64,000 nucleotides of DNA from an uncultured Bacteroidia bacterium (GTDB lineage: Bacteria > Bacteroidota > Bacteroidia > Bacteroidales > UBA932), in NCBI GenBank assembly GCA_902779785.1, contig CACZDC010000005.1, positions 1-64,000 of the forward strand, read 5' to 3'. A model generated the notes under the pieces. The model was not told the origin of the DNA and did not search any database. It saw only the letters and a program-made list of their open reading frames with translations. A program made the position numbers and the translations under genes. Each line of letters starts with the position of its first letter. The first letter of the stretch is position 1. This document shows positions 9,060 through 17,183 of the stretch, piece by piece.

Positions 9060-9980
9060 CTATACCAAGTTCTGGAGCCGAGAGAGCATCTCACCCGCGT
9101 CCAGCGCCACCATCAGCGACACCGCGAACCACTTCTTACCCAGGTCCTTCAGGGAGGCCCCTACATGGTATACCCGCTCGTCAATGATGAGGAATCGGTC
9201 GTGCGCTCGCTGGAAGATCCGGACCGGAATGGGCGGATACTGGGCGTCGTGTTTGGCCAAGTCCAGCTGGAATGGCTCCCCCACCTTCTGCGTATAGATG
9301 GACGCCTCCACGCCCGGCCCACGCTTGTCCAGCATCGTCAATACCGTATGGTCCACATAATTGTCAATCAACACGATCCGCCGACTGGCACTCTGGATCA
9401 AGTTGCAGATGAAGTCGTAGGCGTCATACACCTGACCGTCATAGAAGATGCACTGTCGGTTTTCCGCTTTTCGATCTTCCAGCCGGGCAAAAACCTGTTC
9501 CATCTTCTGGTCCGTCTCCAACTGCCTGTACTCAATCCGGTCCAGCCGCTGGAACACCTCGGCATTCGCCGCCAGGAAGCGGCGCATGGCCACGAAGGCC
9601 CGCATGATCTGAATATTTGCTTCTATAGCGGTATCACTTCTAAGCAAACCTGACAGAGAAGCAACCCCTTGCTCCGTAAAAGCATAAGGAAGAGCGCGAT
9701 CTCCTCCTCTTGCGTTTGAGATGCCAAATTGGCATTTCAAACTCTCATTCTCTTGCTTTGTCAATTGAAACATAAAATCTGACGGGAATCTTTTCTTGTT
9801 CCTTTTCACCTGTCTGTTCATCTGACTTACTTCTACTTGGTACATTCGCGCCAAATCCCTGTCAAGGACAACCTGTACCCCCCGAATTGTAATAATGTGG
9901 CTCTCAACCCTGTCGGTTTCCAGGCTATCGCCTCGTGCCACGGTCCCGTCAGATACTACCTTCATTGAATTCTTTTCCAT
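9060..9980 (-). CDS. ORF6N-domain DNA-binding protein with PLD-like C-terminal segment
   Basis: Residues about 25-115 form an ORF6N domain (IITIRGVQVVLDRDLARMYQ, RFPSDFMFQLT, YAFTEQGVASLSGLL), a DNA-binding module common in Bacteroidota and phages. A helical linker (about 130-170) is followed by a C-terminal part (QCIFYDGQVYDAYDFICNLI, IVLIDNYVD) holding HDRFLIID, which resembles the HxK/RxxxxD motif of phospholipase D-like proteins in a single copy. The enzymatic role is unproven. It is a lone gene transcribed leftward. A short upstream palindrome covers its putative -7 box, so autoregulation is plausible. An internal ATG at 9965 is an alternative start. Confidence 0.8.
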   Translation of the reverse strand: MEKNSMKVVSDGTVARGDSLETDRVESHIITIRGVQVVLDRDLARMYQVEVSQMNRQVKRNKKRFPSDFMFQLTKQENESLKCQFGISNARGGDRALPYAFTEQGVASLSGLLRSDTAIEANIQIMRAFVAMRRFLAANAEVFQRLDRIEYRQLETDQKMEQVFARLEDRKAENRQCIFYDGQVYDAYDFICNLIQSASRRIVLIDNYVDHTVLTMLDKRGPGVEASIYTQKVGEPFQLDLAKHDAQYPPIPVRIFQRAHDRFLIIDERVYHVGASLKDLGKKWFAVSLMVALDAGEMLSRLQNLV

Positions 9981-10020
9981 AATCCATCAATCTGTTTCCA
10001 TCTGCAAAGCTGAGAAAAAT

Positions 10021-10050
10021 TATCCGTTTTATCCAAACATAAAACGGATA
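10021..10050 (-). promoter_or_regulatory. Perfect palindrome over the putative ORF6N promoter
   Basis: Arms 10021-10031 and 10040-10050 are perfect 11-bp inverted repeats with an 8-base loop. On the minus strand the element contains TATGTTTG, a good -7 box, and lies about 40 bases before the ORF6N start. It could be an operator or a second terminator for the GH3 gene, because a short T run follows it on the minus strand. Confidence 0.45.
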
Positions 10051-10056
10051 AATGTA

Positions 10057-10090
10057 AAACAGGCCCCAGAATATGTTCCAGGGCCTGTTT
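10057..10090 (-). terminator. Hairpin terminator downstream of the GH3 gene
   Basis: AAACAGGCCC (10057-10066) and GGGCCTGTTT (10081-10090) are a perfect 10-bp inverted repeat with a 14-base loop. On the minus strand the stem ends in TTTT. It lies 43 bases after the GH3 stop. Confidence 0.7.
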
Positions 10091-10132
10091 ATATCGCGCA
10101 CGATAGAGTAAAATCGCCGATTTTTGCGAATA

Positions 10133-12406
10133 TCAGGATTTCTTTCCGTACCTCCGGACACGCTCGTCGAGGATGACACCGTTCCAGTTCAGGCCGAAGG
10201 CAAAATCATAGCTGTTGCCTTCGCTGTCCACATAAGGACGCATATCGCAGGGGACATCCTCGCACTGTTCCTCGACAGTCTCCATATCGGCAGGAAGCTG
10301 GCAGGGAAGAAGGCCGTAAGGCTCCGCGGCTCCGCTGATTATATCCAGAAGCGCATTGTTGCTCACTCCGAAAGACAGCAGGATGGCATCTGCCGAAGGC
10401 TCTATGTCCGTAGGGACGAAAGGCCGTTCGGTCGCGACAATTACGATGACCGGCTTAGAGCCCATAGCTTCCCGAGTCCTGCGGACAAGATACATATCTT
10501 CCTCATTGGACGAGGTTTCCGTATAGCCCTTATAACTCCGGTTGGCGGATGCCTCCGTAGGGTCGCCGCCGGCTACGGACACTTCCCGTGCCGCAGAAGC
10601 GGTGTAGGGGCTCCATTGCAGACTGATGGGCTGATAATGGCCTTCCGGAGCGCCGTCGGACGGGGTGATATAACCCCAGTGTCCGACCGGGCTCTTTATG
10701 GAAACGATGGCGAAATCCGCATCCTCGGGACTCTCTACGACATCATAATAACGCCTGAGCAGTTCCTTGGAAATCGGATATTCATCATACTCCGGCGTCA
10801 CTTTTTGCCAGTGCGAAAGTCCGGCTGGAACGTGCCTCAGAGGCTCCCAGACCTTCAGACTGCCTTTTTCAGGCAGAACACCCCCGGCATTTTTCAGCAT
10901 TACGATAGACTTGAGCTGGGCATCATATCCGGCGGCGACAAACTCCTTGCAGCCGACGATGCGCGCGGCCTCTTCCGGATCCACATAGGAATTTTCGAAA
11001 TTCCCGACACGGAAAATATTTGTCAGAAGCCGGCGTGCACTAAGCTCAAAACGTTCACGGGCACTCTCGGCGCCATATTTCTCTTCCCAGAGATGATAGG
11101 CTTCGATGCTGACCTCGCTCTCCTTGGCCCCGCCGAGCTGGTCGACTCCAGCCTCAAAGCACCTTAGCCGCTTCTCAGCCGGGGAAAGAGTCTCCACGCC
11201 CCAGGGCTTTCCTCTGTGCTGATACACCTTATCATAGTCCCCCACTATACCCCAGTCCGTGCACACGACCCCTTCATAATGATACTTGTCACGAAGCAAT
11301 TCCTGGATGATATAATGGCTGAATCCATTGGCCACATTCTCCCCTGAAGGGTCCTGCCCGTATGAAATCGTATAATAAGGCATTACGGCCGAGGCCATCC
11401 CTGTCTTCCCGGGAAGATTGAATGCGCCGTCCACAAAAGGAATCAGGCCCAGGTCAAAGCGTCCGCCCGGATAAACGGCATACTTTCCGATGCCGAAATG
11501 GGCATCCCGGCCGCCTTCGCCCGTACCGCCGCCAGGCCAGTGCTTGACCATACAGTTGACCGACTCGTTCCCCCAGCCGTCAGGACTTCCCGGAGTTGTC
11601 TGGAAAGCATCGCAATAGGTCCGGGCCATATCGCGGCAAAGGGCGGGGTCCTCGCTGAAAGTGCCATAGAATCGCCTCCAGCGGGGGTCTGTAGAGATAT
11701 CAGCCTGAGGAGAGAGGGCTGTGGTTATGCCCATAGCCCGGTACTCGGCCGAAGCAATTTTGCCGTGCGCGCGCATTATGTCCAGATCGAAAGTCGCGGC
11801 CATACCGACCTCGCGCGGCCACTTGGAGATGTCGCTCTCGCCGGATGGATTGAACTCCCCGTCCGGCTCCGGGCGGTAGTTGTTGACATTTGCCGTGCCG
11901 TTAGTATAGTTGCGGGGGTCGGAGCTGTTGTTGGACGGGATGCCAAGAGAAGCCGCCTCGCATAAAGCCTGGACTTTGTTGGACCATATAGCAGCCGTGC
12001 GGGCATCCTTGACATCAGCAATAAGCATATGCCGGATATGGTCTTTCTCCAGCAGAGAGCGCTGCGACTCGGTCAGTGCAGAGTCCTGGACCTGCTGCGC
12101 CGAAGAGTAGAGCATAAGGCCGCAGATTTCATCCAGCGACATTCGTCCCGCCAGGTCGCGGGCACGCTCGGCCACACTGAGACGCCAGTCCTCATAAGGG
12201 TCCAGGGCTCCGCTCCGGTTCAGATCCTTGAATGCATAGCCGTCCACCATCAAGAGCTGAACTCCGGATGAGGGGGCGTATCCAAGTGTCTGTCCTTTGG
12301 ACTGATATACAAGGGTATAGCCTTCGTGCTGCTCTTCCCGGATAAGATTACGCCCACAGGCAGCGACCAGAATGGCCGCAGTAAAAAACAACAAAGTCCT
12401 TTTCAT
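10133..12406 (-). CDS. Glycoside hydrolase family 3 lipoprotein
   Basis: Exo-acting beta-glycosidase (glucosidase or xylosidase type), membrane-anchored by its lipobox (MKRTLLFF...LVAACG). The start at 12406 lies four bases after the ROK kinase stop; the earlier ATG at 12421 overlaps that gene. The GH3 N-terminal barrel shows KHWPGGG (about residue 288) and the expected nucleophile aspartate in GVVCTDWG (about residue 384). The C-terminal alpha/beta domain contains SIVMLKNAGGVLP and ends near residue 757. A calcium-loop-like DLNRSGALDPYEDW sits near residue 61. It is the last gene of the isomerase-ROK-GH3 operon. The substrate cannot be read from sequence. Confidence 0.9.
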   Translation of the reverse strand: MKRTLLFFTAAILVAACGRNLIREEQHEGYTLVYQSKGQTLGYAPSSGVQLLMVDGYAFKDLNRSGALDPYEDWRLSVAERARDLAGRMSLDEICGLMLYSSAQQVQDSALTESQRSLLEKDHIRHMLIADVKDARTAAIWSNKVQALCEAASLGIPSNNSSDPRNYTNGTANVNNYRPEPDGEFNPSGESDISKWPREVGMAATFDLDIMRAHGKIASAEYRAMGITTALSPQADISTDPRWRRFYGTFSEDPALCRDMARTYCDAFQTTPGSPDGWGNESVNCMVKHWPGGGTGEGGRDAHFGIGKYAVYPGGRFDLGLIPFVDGAFNLPGKTGMASAVMPYYTISYGQDPSGENVANGFSHYIIQELLRDKYHYEGVVCTDWGIVGDYDKVYQHRGKPWGVETLSPAEKRLRCFEAGVDQLGGAKESEVSIEAYHLWEEKYGAESARERFELSARRLLTNIFRVGNFENSYVDPEEAARIVGCKEFVAAGYDAQLKSIVMLKNAGGVLPEKGSLKVWEPLRHVPAGLSHWQKVTPEYDEYPISKELLRRYYDVVESPEDADFAIVSIKSPVGHWGYITPSDGAPEGHYQPISLQWSPYTASAAREVSVAGGDPTEASANRSYKGYTETSSNEEDMYLVRRTREAMGSKPVIVIVATERPFVPTDIEPSADAILLSFGVSNNALLDIISGAAEPYGLLPCQLPADMETVEEQCEDVPCDMRPYVDSEGNSYDFAFGLNWNGVILDERVRRYGKKS

Positions 12407-12410
12407 AATA

Positions 12411-13196
12411 TCAGAATTCAACGCCCTTCAGGGCTGCCGCCTCAAAATCCTCGACAACAATAAGTTCCACACCGGGAAGCAGCGCTTCTGCGGCGGGGCG
12501 CATCAGGTCGAAAGACTTGGCTATCTGGCCGCCAAAGAAGACGGTCTTGATGCCGAGTTCGTCAAGCAGGGGACCGGCCCCTTCAGCGAAGGCCTTGCCT
12601 GCTGAAAGGAAAGCTTCACGAGCCTCGGCGTCTCCCCCGCGTGCACGTTCTGAAAGCTCTTTCACATCCCCCGGAAGCGGCTTCCCGTAGGCCTTGAGCA
12701 GCGCCCTGCGGGAAACATAATCCTCCAGGACTCCATCCCGGAAGGGACGGTTGTAAAGGGAAAGAGCCGGGCCGAGATTCTCGTTCATCTTGACTTCGCC
12801 GTCCACGGCATAGGAAAAGCCAAGACCGGTTCCGAGAGTAACAAGGGCCACCTTTCCCTTCCGAAGTTCCGGATGAAGGGAGAGAAGACCCATCAGCGGG
12901 GCGTTGACATCGTGGACAAAATGAAGCGACACGCCCTCGGGAATTCCGGCAAGTTCACGGAAGGACATTCCATAGACGGCGGCGTACTTGTGCTTCATCA
13001 GGAAAATGCCATTACGGTAATCAAAGGGTCCGGGGATACAAACCCCGACCGATTCGAGCCCGCCGGTCTCCCCGACAGCCTTCCGGAATGCCGATGAAAT
13101 AGCCTCTGCGCTGCCGTCGGAGTCCACAGGGACCTTGCGGGAATCGGAGCACTTTATGAAAGTGCCGCCGACATCGAGTGAAAGTTTGCGTCCCAT
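12411..13196 (-). CDS. ROK-family sugar kinase (no zinc motif)
   Basis: Cytoplasmic ATP-dependent hexose kinase of the ROK fold. The start at 13196 (MGRKLSLDVGGTFIK) follows the upstream stop in TAATATG. Seen are the phosphate-binding DVGGT, the ROK-like HDVNAPLMGL near the active site, the second phosphate motif GTGLGF and a late FFGGQIA. At 261 residues it is shorter than typical ROK proteins (about 300), and the cysteine-rich zinc signature (CxCGxxGC) of ROK repressors and glucokinases is missing. It sits between a mannose-6-phosphate isomerase-like gene and a GH3 glycosidase, so it probably phosphorylates the sugar released by that enzyme. Confidence 0.8.
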   Translation of the reverse strand: MGRKLSLDVGGTFIKCSDSRKVPVDSDGSAEAISSAFRKAVGETGGLESVGVCIPGPFDYRNGIFLMKHKYAAVYGMSFRELAGIPEGVSLHFVHDVNAPLMGLLSLHPELRKGKVALVTLGTGLGFSYAVDGEVKMNENLGPALSLYNRPFRDGVLEDYVSRRALLKAYGKPLPGDVKELSERARGGDAEAREAFLSAGKAFAEGAGPLLDELGIKTVFFGGQIAKSFDLMRPAAEALLPGVELIVVEDFEAAALKGVEF

Positions 13197-13197
13197 A

Positions 13198-15069
13198 TTA
13201 TGCCGGATCATTTTCGTAGCCGTCGCGCAGGCAGGTCTTATGGACCCTGATGGGTTCCTTTCCGAGATTCTCGATCACATACTTGCCCATAGAGGCCGGC
13301 ACGCAGGCTATTTCCATAAAGTCGAGGTCGAAGTAACGCTCCGGATGCTCCACGCTGCGGATACGGACGCTGGAGCCGTCCACCAGGGTGAGGACGTGGA
13401 ACTTCTCGCCCTTTGTGTCCTGCTCGCACTGCTTCTCGAACTCCAGGCGGCGCAGAGAGAAATAGACCTGGGGATTCTCGCCCAGGATATACTCCTGCCA
13501 GCCTTCTCCGGAATCCGCCAGACGGGGTTTCTGGACGATATAGTCGGGACTGTTCGGGTCGTGGATCACACTGTAGCGGCGGTGCTGGGCGACATTCTCC
13601 TCGCCGAGCTTGGTATGGATGGGCCTCTGCTTGCCGTCGAAGTCAAGGCGGAGGTAGTCATACATTTTATAGGTATAGGAACCGATTGTCAGTGAGCCGA
13701 TTTCGAGGATGACCTGGTTGCGGCCGGAAGAATGGATGGTCCCGGCAGGAAGCATTACCTGGAGGCCGGGCCTGGACTCCTCATAGCTGACATATTTCAT
13801 ATAGTCACACTCCTTGTGCTCGGTGTCTGCAGCTTCGATTTCCTTGAAGAAGGCAGGGATGTCGGCATCGTCGCGGAAGCCGATGAAGGTCTTGGCTTCG
13901 TGGCCGGTGACGACGACATAGTAGCTCTCGTCCTGGCGGCCGAACTCATTGTAATTCTCGATATTGAATTTGCCGCCGCTGTGGCACTGGATGGACATAT
14001 TGCCGGTCGAATGGTAGCTGTCGTCCCAGTTGAAGCGGATGGGGAAATAGCCCTTGAACTTGCGCACGCACTTCTCGCTCATCAGGTTGACGCCCTCCTT
14101 ATGGACGAAGGAACAGTAGTTTATGTCCAGTTTCTCGGCGCCGGCCTCGACCAAGACGCTCACCTCCATAGGGATGAAGTCGAAGACCCAGGCGGCATTG
14201 CGCATTTTCTCAGGAAGATGACGGTGCTCCTTCATATAGGTACCGCCCCATACGCCTTCGAGGTAGCAAGGCTTGGCACGGAAGGGATATTTCACGAGCT
14301 GGGCACAGATGTCGGCGAAACTCTCGAAAGGCATCATCTGGAGATTGGCCCTGTCGTTGTCCAGGAAATACCAGTCGAGATCGCCTTTAGCGAAGAGTTC
14401 CTTGCGGAGCTGGACCGCATTTTCGAAGTCGCAGTAGTAGCAGCGGCGGATGGTGCGGTTGATAATGCCCGTGTGCTTCTTGCCGAGATTGGCATACTCC
14501 CCTGCCCTGATGCGCAGCATAGAGTTCATCGGAGTGATGTCGAACCAGCAGCGGACGTCGTAAAGCGACCTTAATTCCTTGATAAGGGAGCCATAGCCAT
14601 AGACGACGACCAGCGTACCAGGCGCCTTGAGAGCCGGGATGTCCTTTTTGAAGGCCTCCAGCTTCGCCGGATCCATAAGGCCGATATACCCTCCGTGGTA
14701 CACTTTCCCATACAGGAGCGTCGGATCGATTTTCTTGTCCCATATCAGTAGCGGGTCGATGATGGCATCTATCTCCTCACCGCTTCTGAAAGTGCGTTTA
14801 TAGCTATCCACGAACTCAATCTTGAAGCCGAAGACATCGCACTCGCGGGCAAGAAGGCTCACCATCAGGTCAAACTTGGTGGTGGTGTAACCGTCAAAGG
14901 CTACGATGGCGCCTTCGTTGCGGACTTTGTCGGCGATGAAAGTGATAAACTTCTTGGCGACCATCTGCGTGCCGCCTCCGACTATTGAATCAATTGTCTT
15001 TTTGGAAAGTTCCGGCCTGTTCACGGGTTTGGGGTCGTGATAGGGGAAGGGGTTGTACATAAAGCTCAT
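13198..15069 (-). CDS. Class I mannose-6-phosphate isomerase-like cupin protein
   Basis: Predicted sugar-phosphate isomerase with a zinc cupin core. Of its 623 residues the N-terminal half (to about 260) is an alpha/beta region of unknown role (GAIVAFDGYTTTKFD, LVVVYGYGSLI). The middle carries EGVWGG and a metal-type EHRH cluster, and a later PAGTIHSSG resembles the histidine-bearing loop of type I phosphomannose isomerases. This two-part form is longer than the classic enzyme (about 390). It is first in the operon with the ROK kinase and GH3 glycosidase, preceded by a clear promoter and the direct-repeat operator. Mannose is the family default, not proven here. Confidence 0.7.
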   Translation of the reverse strand: MSFMYNPFPYHDPKPVNRPELSKKTIDSIVGGGTQMVAKKFITFIADKVRNEGAIVAFDGYTTTKFDLMVSLLARECDVFGFKIEFVDSYKRTFRSGEEIDAIIDPLLIWDKKIDPTLLYGKVYHGGYIGLMDPAKLEAFKKDIPALKAPGTLVVVYGYGSLIKELRSLYDVRCWFDITPMNSMLRIRAGEYANLGKKHTGIINRTIRRCYYCDFENAVQLRKELFAKGDLDWYFLDNDRANLQMMPFESFADICAQLVKYPFRAKPCYLEGVWGGTYMKEHRHLPEKMRNAAWVFDFIPMEVSVLVEAGAEKLDINYCSFVHKEGVNLMSEKCVRKFKGYFPIRFNWDDSYHSTGNMSIQCHSGGKFNIENYNEFGRQDESYYVVVTGHEAKTFIGFRDDADIPAFFKEIEAADTEHKECDYMKYVSYEESRPGLQVMLPAGTIHSSGRNQVILEIGSLTIGSYTYKMYDYLRLDFDGKQRPIHTKLGEENVAQHRRYSVIHDPNSPDYIVQKPRLADSGEGWQEYILGENPQVYFSLRRLEFEKQCEQDTKGEKFHVLTLVDGSSVRIRSVEHPERYFDLDFMEIACVPASMGKYVIENLGKEPIRVHKTCLRDGYENDPA

Positions 15070-15095
15070 ATAGACTGATGATTAGTTTTTACATC

Positions 15096-15153
15096 ACTGT
15101 GCAACTGTGGTGCACTGTGGTGCAAAGATACGAAAAAATATCGAAACGCGCAA
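15096..15153 (-). promoter_or_regulatory. Promoter and ACCACAG direct-repeat operator of the isomerase-ROK-GH3 operon
   Basis: On the minus strand TTG (15151-15153), 20 bases, then TATCTTTG (15123-15130) make a consensus promoter. Just after the -7 box lie two direct copies of ACCACAGT (15114-15121 and 15104-15111, 10-bp period) and a degenerate third (15096-15103). The same tandem motif occurs at 20941-20958 and 28748-28765. Confidence 0.75.
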
Positions 15154-15157
15154 AAGA

Positions 15158-15967
15158 TTATTTCGGCAGAGCGAAGGCTTCACTCAGATCCCGCATCTGC
15201 GCCTGGGACATTCCTTCCGGCTCAAAGCCCATATTACGGGCGGCGATGTAGATCTGCGCACTCTTGTTAAGGACGTCGACCTGGTCGAAGGCGGAGATAA
15301 TGTCGGTATCCACGGCAAAGACGCCGTGTTTTTCCCACATCACCACGTCGTAGTCATCATTCAATGCCTTGATCGTGGCCTCGGCAAGTTCCACGCTGGA
15401 AGGGAGCATATACGGGACCATACCCAAGCCCCTCGGGCAGAAGGCCTTGGTCTCCGGAATCATAGACCATAACATATTGGTAGCCACGTCCTTTTGCATC
15501 CATTTCCGGCTGTGGGTAAGGGCCACGAGTTCTATAGGATGGGTATGCAGGGAGGCTCTGTAGGGAGAGCCTTTTGCAAGGAGGTCGTCGTGGACGGCAA
15601 GATGTGAAGGGAGTTCGGAGGTCGGGGCGACAGGGGCGTCGGCGACTATCTCATAGCTTTCGCAGCCGGGGAGGATGCGGATTATGGAGCCGTTCTCCAT
15701 CGGTTTGCGGGCAAGGTCGCGCATTCGCTTTCCTGTTCCTTTGCAGTAGAACCAGCAGCCTTCCAGATGCTCCAGGCGCTTTCCTATAGGTCTGGGCTCG
15801 GAGATGGCCGGAAGTTTCTGCATTTCGTCATCGACCCATTCGCTTATATTTACGGTTATATTGCCGCCGTTGCGTTCGGCCCAGCCTTTCTGCCAGAGGT
15901 AGAGGGCCACTTCGGCGACCTTGTCAATTTCGGCCTTCAGGGCCGGTCTGTTGTCTAATATACTCAT
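15158..15967 (-). CDS. rhaD: L-rhamnulose-1-phosphate aldolase
   Basis: Cleaves L-rhamnulose-1-phosphate into dihydroxyacetone phosphate and L-lactaldehyde, the last step of L-rhamnose breakdown. The class II aldolase fold is recognisable: WAERNGGNITVN near the N-terminus, the zinc-binding HTHP (SLHTHPIELVALTHSRKW) and the later MWEKHGVF. The start at 15967 (MSILDNRPALK) gives 269 residues, close to the family length of about 270; the open frame extends further upstream but lacks homology-like sequence. It is the last gene of the rhaB-rhaA-rhaT-rhaD run, 20 bases after rhaT. Confidence 0.93.
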   Translation of the reverse strand: MSILDNRPALKAEIDKVAEVALYLWQKGWAERNGGNITVNISEWVDDEMQKLPAISEPRPIGKRLEHLEGCWFYCKGTGKRMRDLARKPMENGSIIRILPGCESYEIVADAPVAPTSELPSHLAVHDDLLAKGSPYRASLHTHPIELVALTHSRKWMQKDVATNMLWSMIPETKAFCPRGLGMVPYMLPSSVELAEATIKALNDDYDVVMWEKHGVFAVDTDIISAFDQVDVLNKSAQIYIAARNMGFEPEGMSQAQMRDLSEAFALPK

Positions 15968-15987
15968 AATTATACTGTTGCAGCCAC

Positions 15988-16995
15988 TTAAATCAATTGA
16001 GGCAGGAAGGTGCTGATTATCAGGACCACTATGCCGGTCAGAAGCACGGCGAGGGCTTTGCGGGAAATACCCTTCCACTCTTTCAGGATTATGCCCCAGA
16101 CGTTACTGAAGACGACATTAAGCGACATCAGTATGCACCAGCTGAAGGTAATCAGGACCGGAGAGTCGGCGAGGAAGCCCTTGCCGAGGCTGAGGCCGAA
16201 GAACTGGCTGTACCAAAGCACGCCGGCGAGACAGCAGAACAGAAGATTGTTCCCCCAGAGGGACTTCTTCCCATAATCTGACCAGGTCTTGTTCTTCGAA
16301 TTCTGGTAGAAGCAGTAGATGGCGTTGGTGAGGAAGCCGCCTATGGTCACCAAAAGGGTGGCGGGAAGAGTGGCGAAAATGGGCTTTGTCTCCGCCCAGG
16401 TCAGGGGTGCGCCGAAACTGAGGCCGATATTGAAGCAGGCGCTCATAAGTCCTGCAAGAAGGGCCACGACGAGGCCCTTGCCGAAGTTGAAGTCCTTGAC
16501 GGCCTTCTTTTTTTCCTCTTCCGGAAGTGCAGCAGACTTCATTCCTCCGGCGATTCCGATGATGGCTATGCCGATGAGGGTCACCACGACGCCGATTATA
16601 ACGGCTCCGGTAAGGTCAGAGGCGTGGCCGGTCAGCACTGGGCCGAGGATGGCGCCGAGGGCAGAGCAGGTGCCAAGGGCTATGCTCTGGCCGAGGGCGA
16701 CTCCGAGATAGCGCATACTAAGGCCGAAAGTCAGGCCGCCGACGCCCCAGAGGGCGCCGAAAAGTATTGTCAGCAGACTGGCCTTGGGATTGGAGGCGAA
16801 AAGGGCCCAGAGGCTTTCTCCGGCAGGGACGGCCAGGAGTGCTCCTAAAAGCGGGAAGACCAGCCAGGCGAATACGCCCTGCACTATCCAGTAACTTTCC
16901 CAGCTCCAGGACTTTATCTTATTGATTGGCACATAACTGGAGCTCTGGCAGAAGGCTCCGACAGCTATGATCAGCAGTCCTAATAATATGTACAT
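15988..16995 (-). CDS. rhaT: L-rhamnose/proton symporter RhaT
   Basis: Inner-membrane permease bringing in L-rhamnose with protons. About ten hydrophobic segments span the 335 residues, beginning MYILLGLLIIAVGAFCQSSS. Family-typical stretches include SWESYWIVQGVFAWLVFP, LWGVGGLTFGLSMRYLG and SIALGTCSALGAILGP. The only sizeable hydrophilic loop is around residue 165 (ALPEEEKKKAVKDF). It lies between rhaA and rhaD in the same orientation, separated from rhaA by a 123-bp palindromic repeat, so its expression may be adjusted by that structure. Confidence 0.93.
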   Translation of the reverse strand: MYILLGLLIIAVGAFCQSSSYVPINKIKSWSWESYWIVQGVFAWLVFPLLGALLAVPAGESLWALFASNPKASLLTILFGALWGVGGLTFGLSMRYLGVALGQSIALGTCSALGAILGPVLTGHASDLTGAVIIGVVVTLIGIAIIGIAGGMKSAALPEEEKKKAVKDFNFGKGLVVALLAGLMSACFNIGLSFGAPLTWAETKPIFATLPATLLVTIGGFLTNAIYCFYQNSKNKTWSDYGKKSLWGNNLLFCCLAGVLWYSQFFGLSLGKGFLADSPVLITFSWCILMSLNVVFSNVWGIILKEWKGISRKALAVLLTGIVVLIISTFLPQLI

Positions 16996-17014
16996 ATTTC
17001 AATTATTTCGTTCC

Positions 17015-17137
17015 AGAACTATATGGTGCCCCAAACCTTCGTCGCTTCGCTCCTCGTCCCTCCCACGGCCAGAGGCCGCGGGCCCCTCCCCCTAATGAGG
17101 CCGGGGGTGGCCACAGTTTTGGGCACCATATAGTTCT
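17015..17137. repeat. 123-bp MITE-like element with 20-bp terminal inverted repeats
   Basis: The ends 17015-17035 (AGAACTATATGGTGCCCC...) and 17118-17137 are inverted repeats differing by one extra C. The GC-rich inside (17041-17110) has further short palindromes (GGCC, CCCC/GGGG blocks). It fills most of the 188-base rhaA-rhaT gap. On the transcribed strand the ends could pair into a long stem around a GC-rich loop. Confidence 0.7.
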
Positions 17138-17183
17138 TTCAACTGATTAATAGTTTTCTACTACGAACCGAAAAATAAAAGGC

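Noticed and set aside
10021-10050. Palindrome as a plain terminator of the GH3 gene
   Set aside because: A better terminator already lies at 10057-10090 and this palindrome holds a -7 box, so an operator is at least as likely; left open.
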